Positions 1 through 9,394 are shown, counted from the first letter of the stretch. The stretch: 64,000 bases of DNA from Rugosimonospora africana (GCF_016862975.1 NZ_BONZ01000015.1:124001-188000), one strand, 5' to 3'. The notes: generated from the sequence alone by a model not told the origin. Program-made: numbers and translations.

Positions 1-1281
1 GCGTTCGACGGACTGAGGATGGCCGGCCGGCCGGTCCGCAGGCCGGATCTGACGATCGCGACCGAAGACCACAACACGCCGACCGACAACCTGCTGACCA
101 TCGCCGATCCCGTGTCACGGACGCAGATCGAAACGCTCCGCAAGAACTGCGCCGAATTCGGAATCAAGCTGCACTCGCTCGGCGACGCCCAACAGGGGGT
201 CGTGCACGTGCTCGGTCCGCAGATCGGACTCACCCAGCCGGGCATGACCATCGTGTGCGGCGACTCGCACACGTCCACCCACGGCGCCTTCGGCGCGCTG
301 GCCTTCGGCATCGGGACGAGCGAGGTCGAGCACGTGCTCGCGACCCAGACGCTGCCCCAGGCGCGGCCGAAGACCATGGCTGTCAACGTTGTCGGCGAGC
401 TGGCCGAGGGGGTGACCGCCAAGGACCTGATCCTGGCGCTGATCACTCAGGTCGGCACCGGCGGCGGGCGCGGACACATCGTGGAGTACCGGGGCGAGGC
501 GATCCGCAAGCTCTCCATGGAGGGCCGGATGACCGTCTCCAACATGTCGATCGAGTGGGGTGCCCGGGCCGGCATGGTCGCGCCGGACGAGACCACCTTC
601 GCGTACCTCGCCGGCCGCGAGTACGCGCCGAAGGGCGAGGCGTGGGACGAGGCCGTGGCGTACTGGCGGACGCTGGCCACCGACGAGGGGGCCACCTTCG
701 ACACCGAAGTGACGCTGGACGCCAGCGCTATCACGCCGTTCGTCACCTGGGGCACGAACCCGGGACAGGGCGCGCCGCTGTCGGCCCGGGTGCCGGATCC
801 GGCCGACTTCGGAAGTGAGGCGGAGCGCAACGCGGCGACGCGGGCTCTGGACTACATGGCGCTGACGCCGGGCACGCCGCTGCGGGAGGTGCCGATCGAC
901 GTGGTGTTCGTCGGCTCGTGCACCAACGGGCGGCTGGAGGACCTGCGGGCGGCGGCCAACGTGCTGCGTGGCCGCAAGGTGGCCGGCGGGGTCCGGATGC
1001 TGGTCGTACCGGGCTCCGCGGCGGTACGGGCGGCGGCCGAGGAGGAGGGCCTGAACGAGGTCTTCACCGAGGCCGGCGCGGAGTGGCGGTTCGCCGGCTG
1101 CTCGATGTGCCTGGGCATGAACCCGGACATCCTCGAGCCCGGCCAGCGTTCCGCGTCCACGTCCAACCGCAACTTCGAGGGCCGGCAGGGCAAGGGCGGG
1201 CGCACTCACCTGGTCTCGCCGTCCGTCGCCGCCGCGACCGCGGTCCTCGGTCACCTGGCCGCGCCGACCGACCTGAACTGA
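1..1281 (+). CDS. leuC: 3-isopropylmalate dehydratase large subunit, 5' end cut by window
   Basis: LeuC with LeuD isomerises 2-isopropylmalate to 3-isopropylmalate in leucine synthesis, using a [4Fe-4S] cluster. The reading frame is open from base 1 (first residues [10 protein letters not shown]), so the ATG at 19 is internal; about 45 N-terminal residues lie outside the window. Cluster ligands are visible in VGSCTNGR and [11 protein letters not shown], and the family motif [11 protein letters not shown] sits near the C-terminus. LeuD follows after 79 bp on the same strand, so the two subunits form an operon. Identity is certain; only the start is missing. Confidence 0.97.
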   Translation, partial: AFDGLRMAGRPVRRPDLTIATEDHNTPTDNLLTIADPVSRTQIETLRKNCAEFGIKLHSLGDAQQGVVHVLGPQIGLTQPGMTIVCGDSHTSTHGAFGALAFGIGTSEVEHVLATQTLPQARPKTMAVNVVGELAEGVTAKDLILALITQVGTGGGRGHIVEYRGEAIRKLSMEGRMTVSNMSIEWGARAGMVAPDETTFAYLAGREYAPKGEAWDEAVAYWRTLATDEGATFDTEVTLDASAITPFVTWGTNPGQGAPLSARVPDPADFGSEAERNAATRALDYMALTPGTPLREVPIDVVFVGSCTNGRLEDLRAAANVLRGRKVAGGVRMLVVPGSAAVRAAAEEEGLNEVFTEAGAEWRFAGCSMCLGMNPDILEPGQRSASTSNRNFEGRQGKGGRTHLVSPSVAAATAVLGHLAAPTDLN

Positions 1282-1360
1282 GTACGCCGATCCGGGCGCG
1301 GCGCGCCGATCCGGCCACCGGGCCGGGGCAGCGCCGTCCGGCGGCTTCTTTGGAGGAATT

Positions 1361-1951
1361 ATGGAAAAGTTCACCGTCCACACAGGTACGGCCGTTCCGC
1401 TGCGCCGGTCCAACGTGGACACCGATCAGATCATTCCGGCGGTGTACCTGAAGCGGGTCACCCGCACCGGGTTCGAGGACGGGCTCTTCCGCTCGTGGCG
1501 GGACGCCGATCCGGCATTCGTTCTCAACGATCAAAGATATTCGGGGGCATCGATTCTCGTTGCTGGGCCTGAGTTCGGCACGGGGTCATCGCGTGAACAC
1601 GCCGTGTGGGCGCTGCGCGACTGGGGCTTCGCGGCGGTCCTCGCGCCGCGTTTCGGCGACATCTTCCGCGGCAACGCGCTCAAGGAAGGGCTCCTGCCGG
1701 TCGAGCTTGAATTGACAGTCATCGAAATGTTGTGGGACGCGGTGGAGTCGGATCCGAGCCTTGCGGTGACTGTCGACCTCGGTGCTCGTGAAGTCCGCGC
1801 AGGCGACCTGACCTGCTCCTTTCCCCTTGACGACTTCAGTCGTTGGCGGTTGATGGAGGGGCTGGACGACATCGGTTTGACGCTGCGGCACGAGGCTGCG
1901 ATCGGCGAGTACGAGACGTCGAGGCTGCGCTTCAAGCCCGCCGTCGCCTAG
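1361..1951 (+). CDS. leuD: 3-isopropylmalate dehydratase small subunit
   Basis: Small subunit (196 aa) of the isopropylmalate isomerase, carrying the swivel domain that contacts substrate beside the LeuC cluster. The motif [14 protein letters not shown] near residue 70 is diagnostic. The ATG is preceded by a good ribosome site (ggagga, about 6 nt upstream). The length is normal. It is co-transcribed with leuC, and transcription probably ends at the strong hairpin at 1967-2000. Base composition in the middle of the gene is slightly more AT-rich than its neighbours. Confidence 0.97.
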   Translation: MEKFTVHTGTAVPLRRSNVDTDQIIPAVYLKRVTRTGFEDGLFRSWRDADPAFVLNDQRYSGASILVAGPEFGTGSSREHAVWALRDWGFAAVLAPRFGDIFRGNALKEGLLPVELELTVIEMLWDAVESDPSLAVTVDLGAREVRAGDLTCSFPLDDFSRWRLMEGLDDIGLTLRHEAAIGEYETSRLRFKPAVA

Positions 1952-1966
1952 CCCGCGAACCCCTGG

Positions 1967-2000
1967 AACTCCCCCGGTTGCTCAGCCGACCGGGGGAGTT
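1967..2000 (+). terminator. Intrinsic-type terminator after leuD
   Basis: A perfect 12-bp inverted repeat (AACTCCCCCGGT at 1967-1978, complement at 1989-2000) with a 10-nt loop, 16 nt after the leuD stop. It is followed only by a short TTT, as is common in actinobacteria. It separates leuCD from hup. Confidence 0.8.
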
Positions 2001-2036
2001 TCCGTTACGACACAACGGCTTTTTTCTGCCAGATGT

Positions 2037-2065
2037 TTGTGCTTTTGGCGCGAAGGGCATACCGT
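2037..2065 (+). promoter_or_regulatory. Probable housekeeping promoter of hup
   Basis: TTGTGC (2037-2042) and TACCGT (2060-2065) are separated by 17 bp, matching a primary-sigma promoter. The predicted transcript starts near 2072 and gives a leader of about 45 nt that contains the hup ribosome site GGGAGGG. Confidence 0.5.
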
Positions 2066-2116
2066 GCGCGCAGAATGGCCGCATTGAGGCCAACAATGTG
2101 TACGGGAGGGAATGTC

Positions 2117-2635
2117 GTGAACAAGGCCGAGCTCATCGATGCGCTCGCGGTCCGCTTGGGGGACAAGAAGTCGGCGGCCTCGGCGCTCGACGCGGTACTC
2201 GCTGAGATCCAGTCGGCGGTCACCAAGGGCGACAAGGTGGCGATCACCGGCTTCGGTGTCTTCGAAAAGCGGGTGCGCGCCGCGCGTACCGCTCGCAATC
2301 CGCGGACCGGCGAGAGCGTCAAGGTGAAGAAGACCTCCGTACCGGCGTTCCGCGCCGGTGCGAGCTTCAAGGACCAGGTGGCCAGCGGCAAGGTGCCGCG
2401 GGCGGCTTCGGCGGCGAAGAAGACCACCGGACCGGCGAAGAAGGCTGCCACCAAGGCGACCACCGGACGGGCCACCGCTACGAAGACGGCAACCAAGGCA
2501 CCGGCAAAGACGGCGGCCGCTAAGAAGACTGCCGCCAAGACCACGCGTGCCGCGTCGACCACCGCTCGCAAGACGGCTACGGCGCCGGCCAAGACCGCCG
2601 CGGCCAAGAAGGCCCCGGCGCGCAAGGCTCGCTGA
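2117..2635 (+). CDS. hup: HU-family nucleoid protein with histone-H1-like tail
   Basis: A DNA-binding, DNA-bending protein of the HupB/HupS type. Residues 1-90 are a canonical HU domain (NKAELIDAL at the start, GFGVFEKR, the arm motif [11 protein letters not shown]). Residues about 95-172 are a Lys/Ala/Thr/Pro-rich tail with repeated AAKKT- and PAKTAA-type units, as in mycobacterial HupB, and probably bind DNA or RNA non-specifically. The GTG at 2117 is chosen because it sits behind GGGAGGG and begins the conserved domain; a longer frame opens upstream but lacks homology. It is monocistronic between two hairpins, next to mutT1 as in mycobacteria. Confidence 0.95.
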   Translation: MNKAELIDALAVRLGDKKSAASALDAVLAEIQSAVTKGDKVAITGFGVFEKRVRAARTARNPRTGESVKVKKTSVPAFRAGASFKDQVASGKVPRAASAAKKTTGPAKKAATKATTGRATATKTATKAPAKTAAAKKTAAKTTRAASTTARKTATAPAKTAAAKKAPARKAR

Positions 2636-2660
2636 GCCCGCGCAACCTTCAGCCCCAAAG

Positions 2661-2693
2661 CGAAGGCGCCCGTCACGGCGACGGGCGCCTTCG
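2661..2693. terminator. Bidirectional terminator between hup and mutT1
   Basis: A 14-bp perfect stem (left arm 2661-2674, right arm 2680-2693) with a 5-nt loop. It lies between convergent hup (ends 2635) and mutT1 (ends 2699), so it can serve both. Confidence 0.8.
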
Positions 2694-2698
2694 GCGCG

Positions 2699-3595
2699 TC
2701 ACGGGCCGGGAGTCAGAGGTACCAGCGGATCCGCGGCCACCGCGTCGGTGCCGGCGAACGCCAACAGCCAGCCGGTGCCCTTCGGGGTGTCGTATGCCTC
2801 GATCGCGGTGGTGTTGGCGGGCCGCAGCGCGGACAGCGTGGGCGGGATCACCTTGCCCTGACTGCACACCACGGCCGGAGTCGCCTCCCGGGCCAGCGCC
2901 AGCAACGCTTCCACCGCACCCGGGATGCCTTCGGCGGACCCTTCGTCGAAGGCCCGGCACACGGCCACCGGCGGCCCCAGGCCGTCCACAGTGTCCCGAC
3001 AGCGCCGGGGGGTGGCCGAGACTACCCGGACCGGCTCGAACGCCCTCAGCAGCGGAGTGAGGGCGGCCGTCTGCCGTACTCCGAGCGAATCCAGCGGCCG
3101 CAGCTCGTCGGTCCCGTGCCAGGCGTGCCGCGACCCGGCATGCGCGTGGCGGACCAGCACCACCTCGCCGGTGACCCTGGGCAGCGCGGCGAACGCGGCC
3201 ACCACACCGCGGTCGTGCGCGTACGTCAGCAGGGACTGGGCGCGGGTCACCGGCACCCAGCGCACCTCGGCCACCTCGTGATCCGGTTCCCGGCCGTGGT
3301 CCGCGCGTACCCGCATGGACCAGAAGTCCACCGCCTTGTCCACGCCCGGTTCCCCGGTCAGGTACCCGATCGTGGGGAGCCGTACCTGCGGGACGCCCTC
3401 GATCCCGGTCTCTTCCCAGACTTCCCGTACGGCGGCCAGCACCGGGTGCTCGTCCGGCTCCAGCTTTCCCTTGGGCAGCGTCCAGTCGTCGTACCGTGGC
3501 CGGTGCACCAGGACGATCTCGACGTCGCCGCGCGCGGTCTCCCGCCACACCACGCCGCCGGCCGCCCGTACCGTGCCCTCGGGCCGCCCGCTCAC
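2699..3595 (-). CDS. mutT1: MutT1-type Nudix hydrolase fused to histidine phosphatase
   Basis: A two-domain enzyme (298 aa) that in mycobacteria hydrolyses 8-oxo-dGTP/GTP and dinucleoside polyphosphates and removes phosphates with its second domain. An N-terminal Nudix domain carries the box around GKLEPDEHPVLAAVREVWEE; a C-terminal histidine-phosphatase domain starts at VVLVRHAHAG, with RHA in place of RHG. The GTG at 3595 overlaps the stop of the CYTH-CHAD gene (GTGA), so translation is coupled; a longer upstream frame lies inside that gene and is ignored. The hup-mutT1-ppk order matches mycobacteria. Confidence 0.93.
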   Translation of the reverse strand: MSGRPEGTVRAAGGVVWRETARGDVEIVLVHRPRYDDWTLPKGKLEPDEHPVLAAVREVWEETGIEGVPQVRLPTIGYLTGEPGVDKAVDFWSMRVRADHGREPDHEVAEVRWVPVTRAQSLLTYAHDRGVVAAFAALPRVTGEVVLVRHAHAGSRHAWHGTDELRPLDSLGVRQTAALTPLLRAFEPVRVVSATPRRCRDTVDGLGPPVAVCRAFDEGSAEGIPGAVEALLALAREATPAVVCSQGKVIPPTLSALRPANTTAIEAYDTPKGTGWLLAFAGTDAVAADPLVPLTPGP

Positions 3596-5118
3596 CGCAG
3601 CCACTCGCGGGGCTCCAGTCGGCTGGCCGCCGCCCACGTCTCCGGGAACCGGGCCCGCACCTCGCGGACCACGCCGCGCTCCCGCTCCACGAGCCGCCCC
3701 GCGGCCACCGCCAGGCGGTGGTCGTCCGGGTGCGCCTCGGCAATCGCCAACCACGTGTCGGCCGCGATGACCGCGTCCTGATGCTCGCCCAGCAACTCCT
3801 GCACCTCACCGATTCTCCGGGCCAGGCTCGTCGCGTTACCGCCAAGTACGGCGGCCACGGCCTCGGTCGCGTACCGGGCCCGCTTGGCCCGGATCCGGAC
3901 GTCGTGCCACTCCTCGTCGGGGCCCAGCGGGTCGAGCGATCCGGCAGCGACCGTCCCGGCAGACCCGTCGGCCAGCCGGCGCCACGGCTTCCCGGCAAGG
4001 CGGGGCAGCAGATCCCGGGCCGTGTCGGCGGCGACGCCGGCCAGCCGGGGCGCCGCGGCCGCGTCGACGAGGCGGTCCAGCAGAGCCAGGTACCGTTTCC
4101 CGCTCATCGCTTCGGCGAGAGCGGCCAGCGCGGCCGAGTGTCGGGCTTCCAGTTCCGCGTCGAACCTGGCGACCGCGTCCGGATCTAGCGGCGACAGCGG
4201 ATCCCGGGCGGCGGTGCGGCGCAGCCGAGCGCGCAGCACCTCGACATCGCGGGCACCGCCGAGCGCTTCGGCGATCCAGGACAGTTCGGCGCGCAGCCGG
4301 TCTGCCCAGTCCGGGTCGAGCAACGGCCGGAAGGTACGCAGGTCGGTGCGCAGCCGCCGGCAGCCGACCCGCATCTGGTGTACCGCGGTGTCCCCGTCCG
4401 GCAGCGGTGTGCCGAGCCGGACCAGGGGATCGTGGGCGAGCATGCGACCGATGTCGGCCCGGATCGCCTCGGTCACCACCTGTCCGGCGTCCGCGCCGGG
4501 TGGCAGCGTCCCGGCTGGCGGCGTGAGATCGGCCGGCCCGGTGGCGTTCAGCGCCCGCACGTGCTTCGGCAGGAACTGGCCGGACACCGCCCCGGCGGCG
4601 GTGAGCACGTCGGCGACCCGGCCGAGCAGCTTGCTCCCGCCCTCGTGGCGCTCGACCTCGATCTCCCGGAACTTGCGGCGGACCGACCCGCCCTCCATCA
4701 CCGCGACCAGGTCGTCGTCCAGCTCGGCGAGCAGTTCGCCGGCGCGGTCACGCAGCTCGTACACCTGCCTGGTGGTGTCCAACACGGCCGCCGCCGACAG
4801 CGCCGCGCCCCGGACGTACGCGGTGACCAGCCCGGCCAGCTCCTCCGGGATGGTGTCGGACGGGCCGGTACGGGAGATCTCGTGGCGTATCCCCGGCACC
4901 CCCGTGGGCAACTTCACCGTCCACGGTTTCTCGTCCCCGCGCCGGAAGCGCAGTGAAGCCCCGGCGCGGGCGAGCCGCAGGTCATCGGTGTCGTAGTAGG
5001 TCGCGCGCAGCGAGACGGACGGGCGCGGCACGACCTGGGCACGGGCCGGGAGCGCCTCGGTCAGGTCCGGCAGGACGAACTGCGGATCGACGTCGAACTT
5101 GCGCTCCTCCTCCAACAT
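3592..5118 (-). CDS. CYTH and CHAD domain protein
   Basis: A 508-residue protein. Residues about 1-200 form a CYTH (triphosphate tunnel) domain beginning with EEERKF, a version of the ExExK triphosphate-binding motif. Residues about 220-500 form a helical CHAD domain with AVHQMRVGCRRLRTDLR and many conserved His/Arg. CYTH domains hydrolyse or cyclise triphosphates, and CHAD domains bind polyphosphate. It sits between ppk and mutT1 on the same strand and overlaps mutT1 by 4 bp, which suggests a role in polyphosphate or inorganic triphosphate turnover (inference). Transcription probably begins at the leaderless-type promoter at 5125-5130. Confidence 0.92.
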   Translation of the reverse strand: MLEEERKFDVDPQFVLPDLTEALPARAQVVPRPSVSLRATYYDTDDLRLARAGASLRFRRGDEKPWTVKLPTGVPGIRHEISRTGPSDTIPEELAGLVTAYVRGAALSAAAVLDTTRQVYELRDRAGELLAELDDDLVAVMEGGSVRRKFREIEVERHEGGSKLLGRVADVLTAAGAVSGQFLPKHVRALNATGPADLTPPAGTLPPGADAGQVVTEAIRADIGRMLAHDPLVRLGTPLPDGDTAVHQMRVGCRRLRTDLRTFRPLLDPDWADRLRAELSWIAEALGGARDVEVLRARLRRTAARDPLSPLDPDAVARFDAELEARHSAALAALAEAMSGKRYLALLDRLVDAAAAPRLAGVAADTARDLLPRLAGKPWRRLADGSAGTVAAGSLDPLGPDEEWHDVRIRAKRARYATEAVAAVLGGNATSLARRIGEVQELLGEHQDAVIAADTWLAIAEAHPDDHRLAVAAGRLVERERGVVREVRARFPETWAAASRLEPREWLR

Positions 5119-5124
5119 CCTGGC

Positions 5125-5130
5125 AGCCTA
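5125..5130 (-). promoter_or_regulatory. Leaderless-type -10 of the CYTH-CHAD gene
   Basis: On the minus strand TAGGCT (5130 to 5125) ends 6 nt before the ATG at 5118, with no ribosome site between. This fits a transcript starting at or next to the start codon. Confidence 0.55.
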
Positions 5131-5186
5131 GCCCCTTCCGGGCGGCTTTCGACCGGTTGCGCGCCGGCCCAATCCGCCCGGATCCG

Positions 5187-5378
5187 CGCTCAGTCGGTGC
5201 GGCCGTGGACTGTGCTCGCCTCCGCCACAACCCGGCTCCGGCTGCGCTCAGTCGGTGGCCTTGTGGACTGTGCTCGCCTCCGCCACAACCCGGCTCCGGC
5301 TGCGCTCAGTGGTCTCCTTGTGGACTGTGCTCGCCTCCGCCACAACCCGGCTCCGGCTGCGCTCAGTCGGTGCGGTCG
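5187..5378. repeat. 57/58-bp tandem repeat array behind ppk
   Basis: Three near-identical 48-bp cores start at 5205, 5263 and 5320 (spacing 58 and 57 bp), each containing TGTGCTCGCCTCCGCC followed by CGGCTCCGGCTGCG. The unit includes a copy of the last codons and stop of ppk (minus strand CACCGACTGAGCGC); a partial extra copy of that end lies at 5187-5202. The array fills the gap between ppk and the CYTH-CHAD promoter. A single diverged copy lies far away at 31751-31791. There are no spacers, so it is not a CRISPR. Confidence 0.9.
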
Positions 5379-8300
5379 ATCACGCGGTGCAGCAACGCAC
5401 TCTGCAGGTGCTCCGAGTGCCGGCTCCCGTCCCGCGACTGCCCGCTGCGTAGCCACCAGCTGCCGTCCGGTCCCAGCTCGAACGCGGTGATCTCCTCGCT
5501 CATCGACAGGTCCAGCACCTCGGTCAGCTCCGCCTTGCTCGCCGGGTCAGTGACCCGGACCAGCGCCTCCACCCGGCGCTCCAGGTTGCGGTGCATGAGG
5601 TCGGACGAGCCGAGCCACATCTCGGGATCGCCGTCGTTGCCGAACCGGAAGACTCGCGAGTGCTCCAGGAACCGGCCGAGGATCGAGCGCACCCGGATGC
5701 CCTCCGACAGGCCCGGTACCCCCGGACGCAGCGTGCAGATGCTGCGCACCACGAGATCGATGCGCACACCGGCCTGGCTGGCCCGGTACAGCGCGTCGAC
5801 GACCTCCTCGTCGACGAGCGAGTTCACCTTGATCTGTACCAGCGCCGGGCGTCCCTCCGCCGCGAACTTGGCCTCGCGTTCGATCCGTTCGACGATCCCG
5901 CTCCGGACCCCGTGCGGTGCCACCAGCAGCCGCCGGTACGCGGTCTGCCGGCTGTACCCAGTCAGCACGTTGAACAGGTCGGTCAGGTCGGCACCGACCT
6001 CCGGATCAGCGGTGAGCAGCCCGAAATCCTCGTAGAGCCGGGCCGTCTTCGGGTGGTAGTTGCCGGTCCCGATGTGCGCGTACCGGCGGATCTGGTTGCC
6101 CTCCTGACGAACCACCAGCGCCGTCTTGCAGTGTGTCTTGAGTCCCACCAGGCCGTACGCCACGTGGCAGCCGGCCCGTTCCAGCTTGCGCGCCCAGCCG
6201 ATGTTGGCCACCTCGTCGAACCGGGCCTGGATCTCGACCAGTACCACCACCTGCTTGCCGGCCTCGGCGGCGTCGATCAGCGCGTCGACCACCGGCGAGT
6301 CGCCGCTGGTGCGGTACAGGGTCTGCTTGATGGCCAGCACGTTCGGGTCGGCGGCGGCCTGTTCGATGAAGCGCTGCACGCTGGTGGAGAACGAGTGGTA
6401 CGGGTGGTGTACCAGGATGTCGCCGTCGCGCAGGGTCGCGAACACGCTGCGCGGCGTCTCGCCCTCAACGAAGCGCGGGTGGGTCGCCGGTACGAAAGGG
6501 CGGTCCTTGAGGTCCGGCCGGTCCACCCCCTCGTACACCTGCCACAGCGCGGACAGGTCGAGCAGCCCCGGTACCCGCAGCACGTCGTGACCGTCCATGT
6601 CCAGTTCACGGACCAACAGCTCCAGGACGTGGTCGGAGACGGTCGACGCGACCTCCAGCCGGACCGGCGGACCGAACCGGCGCCTGGCCAGCTCCCGCTC
6701 CAGCGCCTGGAGCAGGTCCTCGTCGCGGTCGTCCTCCACTTCCAGCTCCGCGTTGCGGGTCACCCGGAACAGGTGGTGCTCCAGGATCTGCATCCCGGGG
6801 AACAACTGGCCCAGGTGCGCGGCGATCAGGTCTTCGACGGGCAGGAACCGGTAGCGCCGAGCGGACTCCACGGTCACCAGTCGGGGCACATTGTTGGGCA
6901 CCTTGACCCGGGCGAACAGCTCCGGCCCGCCGCCCGGGTCCCGGACCACCACGGCGAGGTTCAGCGACAGCCCGGAGATGTACGGGAACGGGTGCGCCGG
7001 GTCGACCGCCAGCGGGGTGAGTACCGGGAACACCTTGTCGCGGAAGTAGTCGCGCATCCGGTCCCGCTCGCCCGGATCGAGATCCGACCAGCGGACCAGG
7101 TGGATCCCCTCGGCGGCCAGAGCCGGCTGGATGTCGCTGGTGAACGAGCGAGCGTGGCGGCCGACCAGATCGGCGCTGCGCTCCGCGATCACCTCCAGTT
7201 GCTCCCTTGTGGACAGGCCGTCCACACTGCGGATCGGCAGGCCGGTCTGCAGCCTGCGCTTCAGGCCGGCGACCCGGACCATGTAGAACTCGTCCAGGTT
7301 GCTGGCGAAGATGGCGAGGAACTTGGCCCGTTCCAGCAGCCGGTTCATCGGATCTTCGGCCAGGGTCAGCACCCGGGCGTTGAAGTCCAGCCAGGACAGC
7401 TCGCGGTTGAGGTAGCGGTCGTCGGGCAGCGGTTCGGACAGCGGTGACGGAGCCTGATCCGGCGGCGGCATGCCGGGCTCGAACGCCTGCGGGGCGGGGT
7501 GCTCGGGTACGACCAGTTCGGGTCCGGACGCCTCGATCTCGACCGCTCCGGACCGGTCCGGGTCAACGCTTTCCGCCTCCGGGAGCGGCACCAGTTCACG
7601 CTGGATCTCAACGGCCCCGGGATCCTCGACCCCGCCACGAGGCGCCGCCATCCCGGCGGCGCTGTCCTCGGCGACACTGTCCTCGGCGGCGCTGTCGACG
7701 GCGGCGCTGTCGACGGCGGGGCTGTCCTCGCCGGCACCGTTCAGAGCGGCGCTACCCTCGCCGGCGCTGTCTACGGCGGCAGCGTCCACGGCGGGGCTGT
7801 CCTCGCCGGCACCGTCCGGCCCCTTCGTCGCCGGTCGCCGCACAGCCGGTTGCTTCGCCGCCGGTCGTTTCGCCGCTGCTCGCTGTGCCGCCGGCCTCGC
7901 CTCCGCGTCGCCGGTGGCCACAGCGGGCCGGGTCGCAGCCCTGGCCCGCCGCGTCGGCTTGGTCTCGGTGGCCTCGACGGCCGCGGCCGCTCCGGCGACC
8001 CGGGTGGTGGGGGTGGCCTCGGCGGTCCGATCCGTCTCGGCGACCGCGGCCTTCCGTCCGGTGGAGCGAGCCCGGGTGCCTTGTCCCGTGCCGGCCGCGG
8101 TTCGGGCCGGCGTGGCGCCATCCGCCGCCGCGCCCGCCCGGGTGGCCCGGCTGGCCGGCGTGGCGCCGTCGGTCGCCGTCGCGGCGCCTGCCCGAGTGGC
8201 CCGGCTGGCCGCCGTCGCCCCCTGGCGGGTGGATCTGGGCCGTGGGGCGGTTCCGGTCTCGGTGGTCGCGGAGTCCGTGCGCCGGGCAGGCTTCCGGGCC

Positions 8301-8446
8301 GGCGGCGGGTCCGTGGCCGCCGATCGCCGCGTGCGACCCGGGTCGGCGCCTCCGGATCCGGTACGTGCGGCCGGGTCGGAGACTTGGTCGGGGGCGGCTG
8401 CTCGGCGCTGGCGGGGCGGCGTGGGCGGATTGGGAGAGGCACTCAC
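5363..8446 (-). CDS. ppk: Polyphosphate kinase 1 with long disordered N-terminal extension
   Basis: Reversibly transfers the ATP gamma-phosphate to polyphosphate. The PPK1 core starts near residue 343 ([16 protein letters not shown]) and contains both catalytic histidine regions, [17 protein letters not shown] and [14 protein letters not shown]. The protein is 1027 aa against about 700-750 for usual actinobacterial PPK1. The additional 340 residues are low complexity: a basic Ala/Arg/Lys/Thr/Pro part to about residue 208, an acidic repetitive part (units like [14 protein letters not shown]) to about 272, then a Pro/Glu linker. The GTG at 8446 lies 6 nt after a -10-like CATGAT, which supports the extension being translated. 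Confidence 0.95.
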   Translation of the reverse strand: MSASPNPPTPPRQRRAAAPDQVSDPAARTGSGGADPGRTRRSAATDPPPARKPARRTDSATTETGTAPRPRSTRQGATAASRATRAGAATATDGATPASRATRAGAAADGATPARTAAGTGQGTRARSTGRKAAVAETDRTAEATPTTRVAGAAAAVEATETKPTRRARAATRPAVATGDAEARPAAQRAAAKRPAAKQPAVRRPATKGPDGAGEDSPAVDAAAVDSAGEGSAALNGAGEDSPAVDSAAVDSAAEDSVAEDSAAGMAAPRGGVEDPGAVEIQRELVPLPEAESVDPDRSGAVEIEASGPELVVPEHPAPQAFEPGMPPPDQAPSPLSEPLPDDRYLNRELSWLDFNARVLTLAEDPMNRLLERAKFLAIFASNLDEFYMVRVAGLKRRLQTGLPIRSVDGLSTREQLEVIAERSADLVGRHARSFTSDIQPALAAEGIHLVRWSDLDPGERDRMRDYFRDKVFPVLTPLAVDPAHPFPYISGLSLNLAVVVRDPGGGPELFARVKVPNNVPRLVTVESARRYRFLPVEDLIAAHLGQLFPGMQILEHHLFRVTRNAELEVEDDRDEDLLQALERELARRRFGPPVRLEVASTVSDHVLELLVRELDMDGHDVLRVPGLLDLSALWQVYEGVDRPDLKDRPFVPATHPRFVEGETPRSVFATLRDGDILVHHPYHSFSTSVQRFIEQAAADPNVLAIKQTLYRTSGDSPVVDALIDAAEAGKQVVVLVEIQARFDEVANIGWARKLERAGCHVAYGLVGLKTHCKTALVVRQEGNQIRRYAHIGTGNYHPKTARLYEDFGLLTADPEVGADLTDLFNVLTGYSRQTAYRRLLVAPHGVRSGIVERIEREAKFAAEGRPALVQIKVNSLVDEEVVDALYRASQAGVRIDLVVRSICTLRPGVPGLSEGIRVRSILGRFLEHSRVFRFGNDGDPEMWLGSSDLMHRNLERRVEALVRVTDPASKAELTEVLDLSMSEEITAFELGPDGSWWLRSGQSRDGSRHSEHLQSALLHRVIDRTD

Positions 8447-8452
8447 GTCGCA

Positions 8453-8458
8453 ATCATG
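8453..8458 (-). promoter_or_regulatory. Leaderless-type -10 of ppk
   Basis: On the minus strand CATGAT (8458 to 8453) ends 6 nt before the GTG at 8446 and there is no ribosome site. It resembles TATGAT. If correct it fixes the far-upstream start of ppk and hence its long extension. Confidence 0.45.
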
Positions 8459-8527
8459 ACCCGATCTGGGTGAACGTGAAACGGCCTTCGTGGAAAACTC
8501 GGGCAGCGCGTCGGAACGCGGTACGCG

Positions 8528-9382
8528 TCACCGCAGGGGGCCGGCACTCCCGGGCATCGTGACGAGCCCGAGCGCGGTCACCTCGCCGTCCCGGCGCTCC
8601 AGGCGTACCCGCTGGCCCGGCCGCAGCAGCCGCAGGCCGGACGCGTCGAACGCGGCCGCGGGGAACGGCAGCTCGGTGCCGTCGTCGAGCAGTACCGTGC
8701 CGGAGCGCCCGTCCGGGTCGTAGCTGGCCACCGTGCCCTGCATGCCAGAACGGTACCGCGACCCGCGCCCGGGTCGGGAACGGTAGAGCGCATCCGTTTG
8801 GGTACCGAGCCCGATCGCGGCCGCCACGGCCAGGTCCGCTCCGGTGTCCACGTCCTGGCGGAGGCTGGGCCACGGCCCGGCCAGCGTGGTGGCACCCGAT
8901 CCGGCGTGTGCGGCCGCCGATCCGGGCCCGAACCGGGGATCCAGCAGGGAACCGTCCGGCGCGGCGAGCAGCGTGGTCCCGGTACCGGCGGCATCCGGTA
9001 CGAACGAGCGCCGCCCGCCGGCCGCCGACAGCGCCGCGCTCAGTTCGGCCGGCCGTAGCGCGGGCAGGTCGCCCGCCAGCGCCACCACCGGAGCGTCGCC
9101 GGCCAACCGGGCGCCGTACGCGAACGCCGGGTTCAGCCCGGCCTCCGGGGCATCGGGCACCACCCGCGCGCCCAGCGCGCTGACCGCCCCGGCCACCGCC
9201 GGTGCGCTGGTCACGACCATGAGGTGCGCCACATCGGGGCAGGCCAGCACGGCGGCCACGGTGTCCTGCACCAGGGCGAGCACCAGCCGGTCGTGCGCCA
9301 CTCCGGGCAACGCGCCACGCAGCCTCGTCTTGGCCGACTCGAGCCGCTTCACCGGCAGTACCGCAGACCACACCAACCCCAC
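8528..9382 (-). CDS. cofC: CofC/FbiD guanylyltransferase fused to a cold-shock-like domain
   Basis: Residues 1 to about 205 match CofC/FbiD, the nucleotidyltransferase that activates a phospho-three-carbon acid with GTP in coenzyme F420 synthesis (VLPVKRLESAKTRL, VVALAGDLPALRP, DVDTGADLAVAA). The frame continues without a stop into a 71-residue beta-barrel-like module (MQGTVASYDP, SGTVLLDDGTELPFP). I recall that module as a separate small gene in related genomes. An internal ATG at 8743 could start it independently. The GTG at 9382 is preferred: GACAAT ends 6 nt upstream and the conserved domain begins directly after. Its place beside ppk and mutT1 fits mycobacterial order. Confidence 0.85.
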   Translation of the reverse strand: MGLVWSAVLPVKRLESAKTRLRGALPGVAHDRLVLALVQDTVAAVLACPDVAHLMVVTSAPAVAGAVSALGARVVPDAPEAGLNPAFAYGARLAGDAPVVALAGDLPALRPAELSAALSAAGGRRSFVPDAAGTGTTLLAAPDGSLLDPRFGPGSAAAHAGSGATTLAGPWPSLRQDVDTGADLAVAAAIGLGTQTDALYRSRPGRGSRYRSGMQGTVASYDPDGRSGTVLLDDGTELPFPAAAFDASGLRLLRPGQRVRLERRDGEVTALGLVTMPGSAGPLR

Positions 9383-9388
9383 CGTCGC

Positions 9389-9394
9389 ATTGTC
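9389..9394 (-). promoter_or_regulatory. Leaderless-type -10 of cofC
   Basis: GACAAT on the minus strand (9394 to 9389) ends 6 nt before the GTG at 9382. A weak purine run just upstream could also act as a ribosome site on a longer transcript. Confidence 0.4.

Noticed and set aside
2033-2116. Longer HU start 28 codons upstream
   Set aside because: It would place the start before the predicted promoter -10, lacks homology, and bypasses a strong ribosome site in front of the GTG at 2117.
5187-5378. Possible CRISPR array
   Set aside because: The 57/58-bp units abut one another with no variable spacers, contain a copy of the ppk end, and no cas genes are near.
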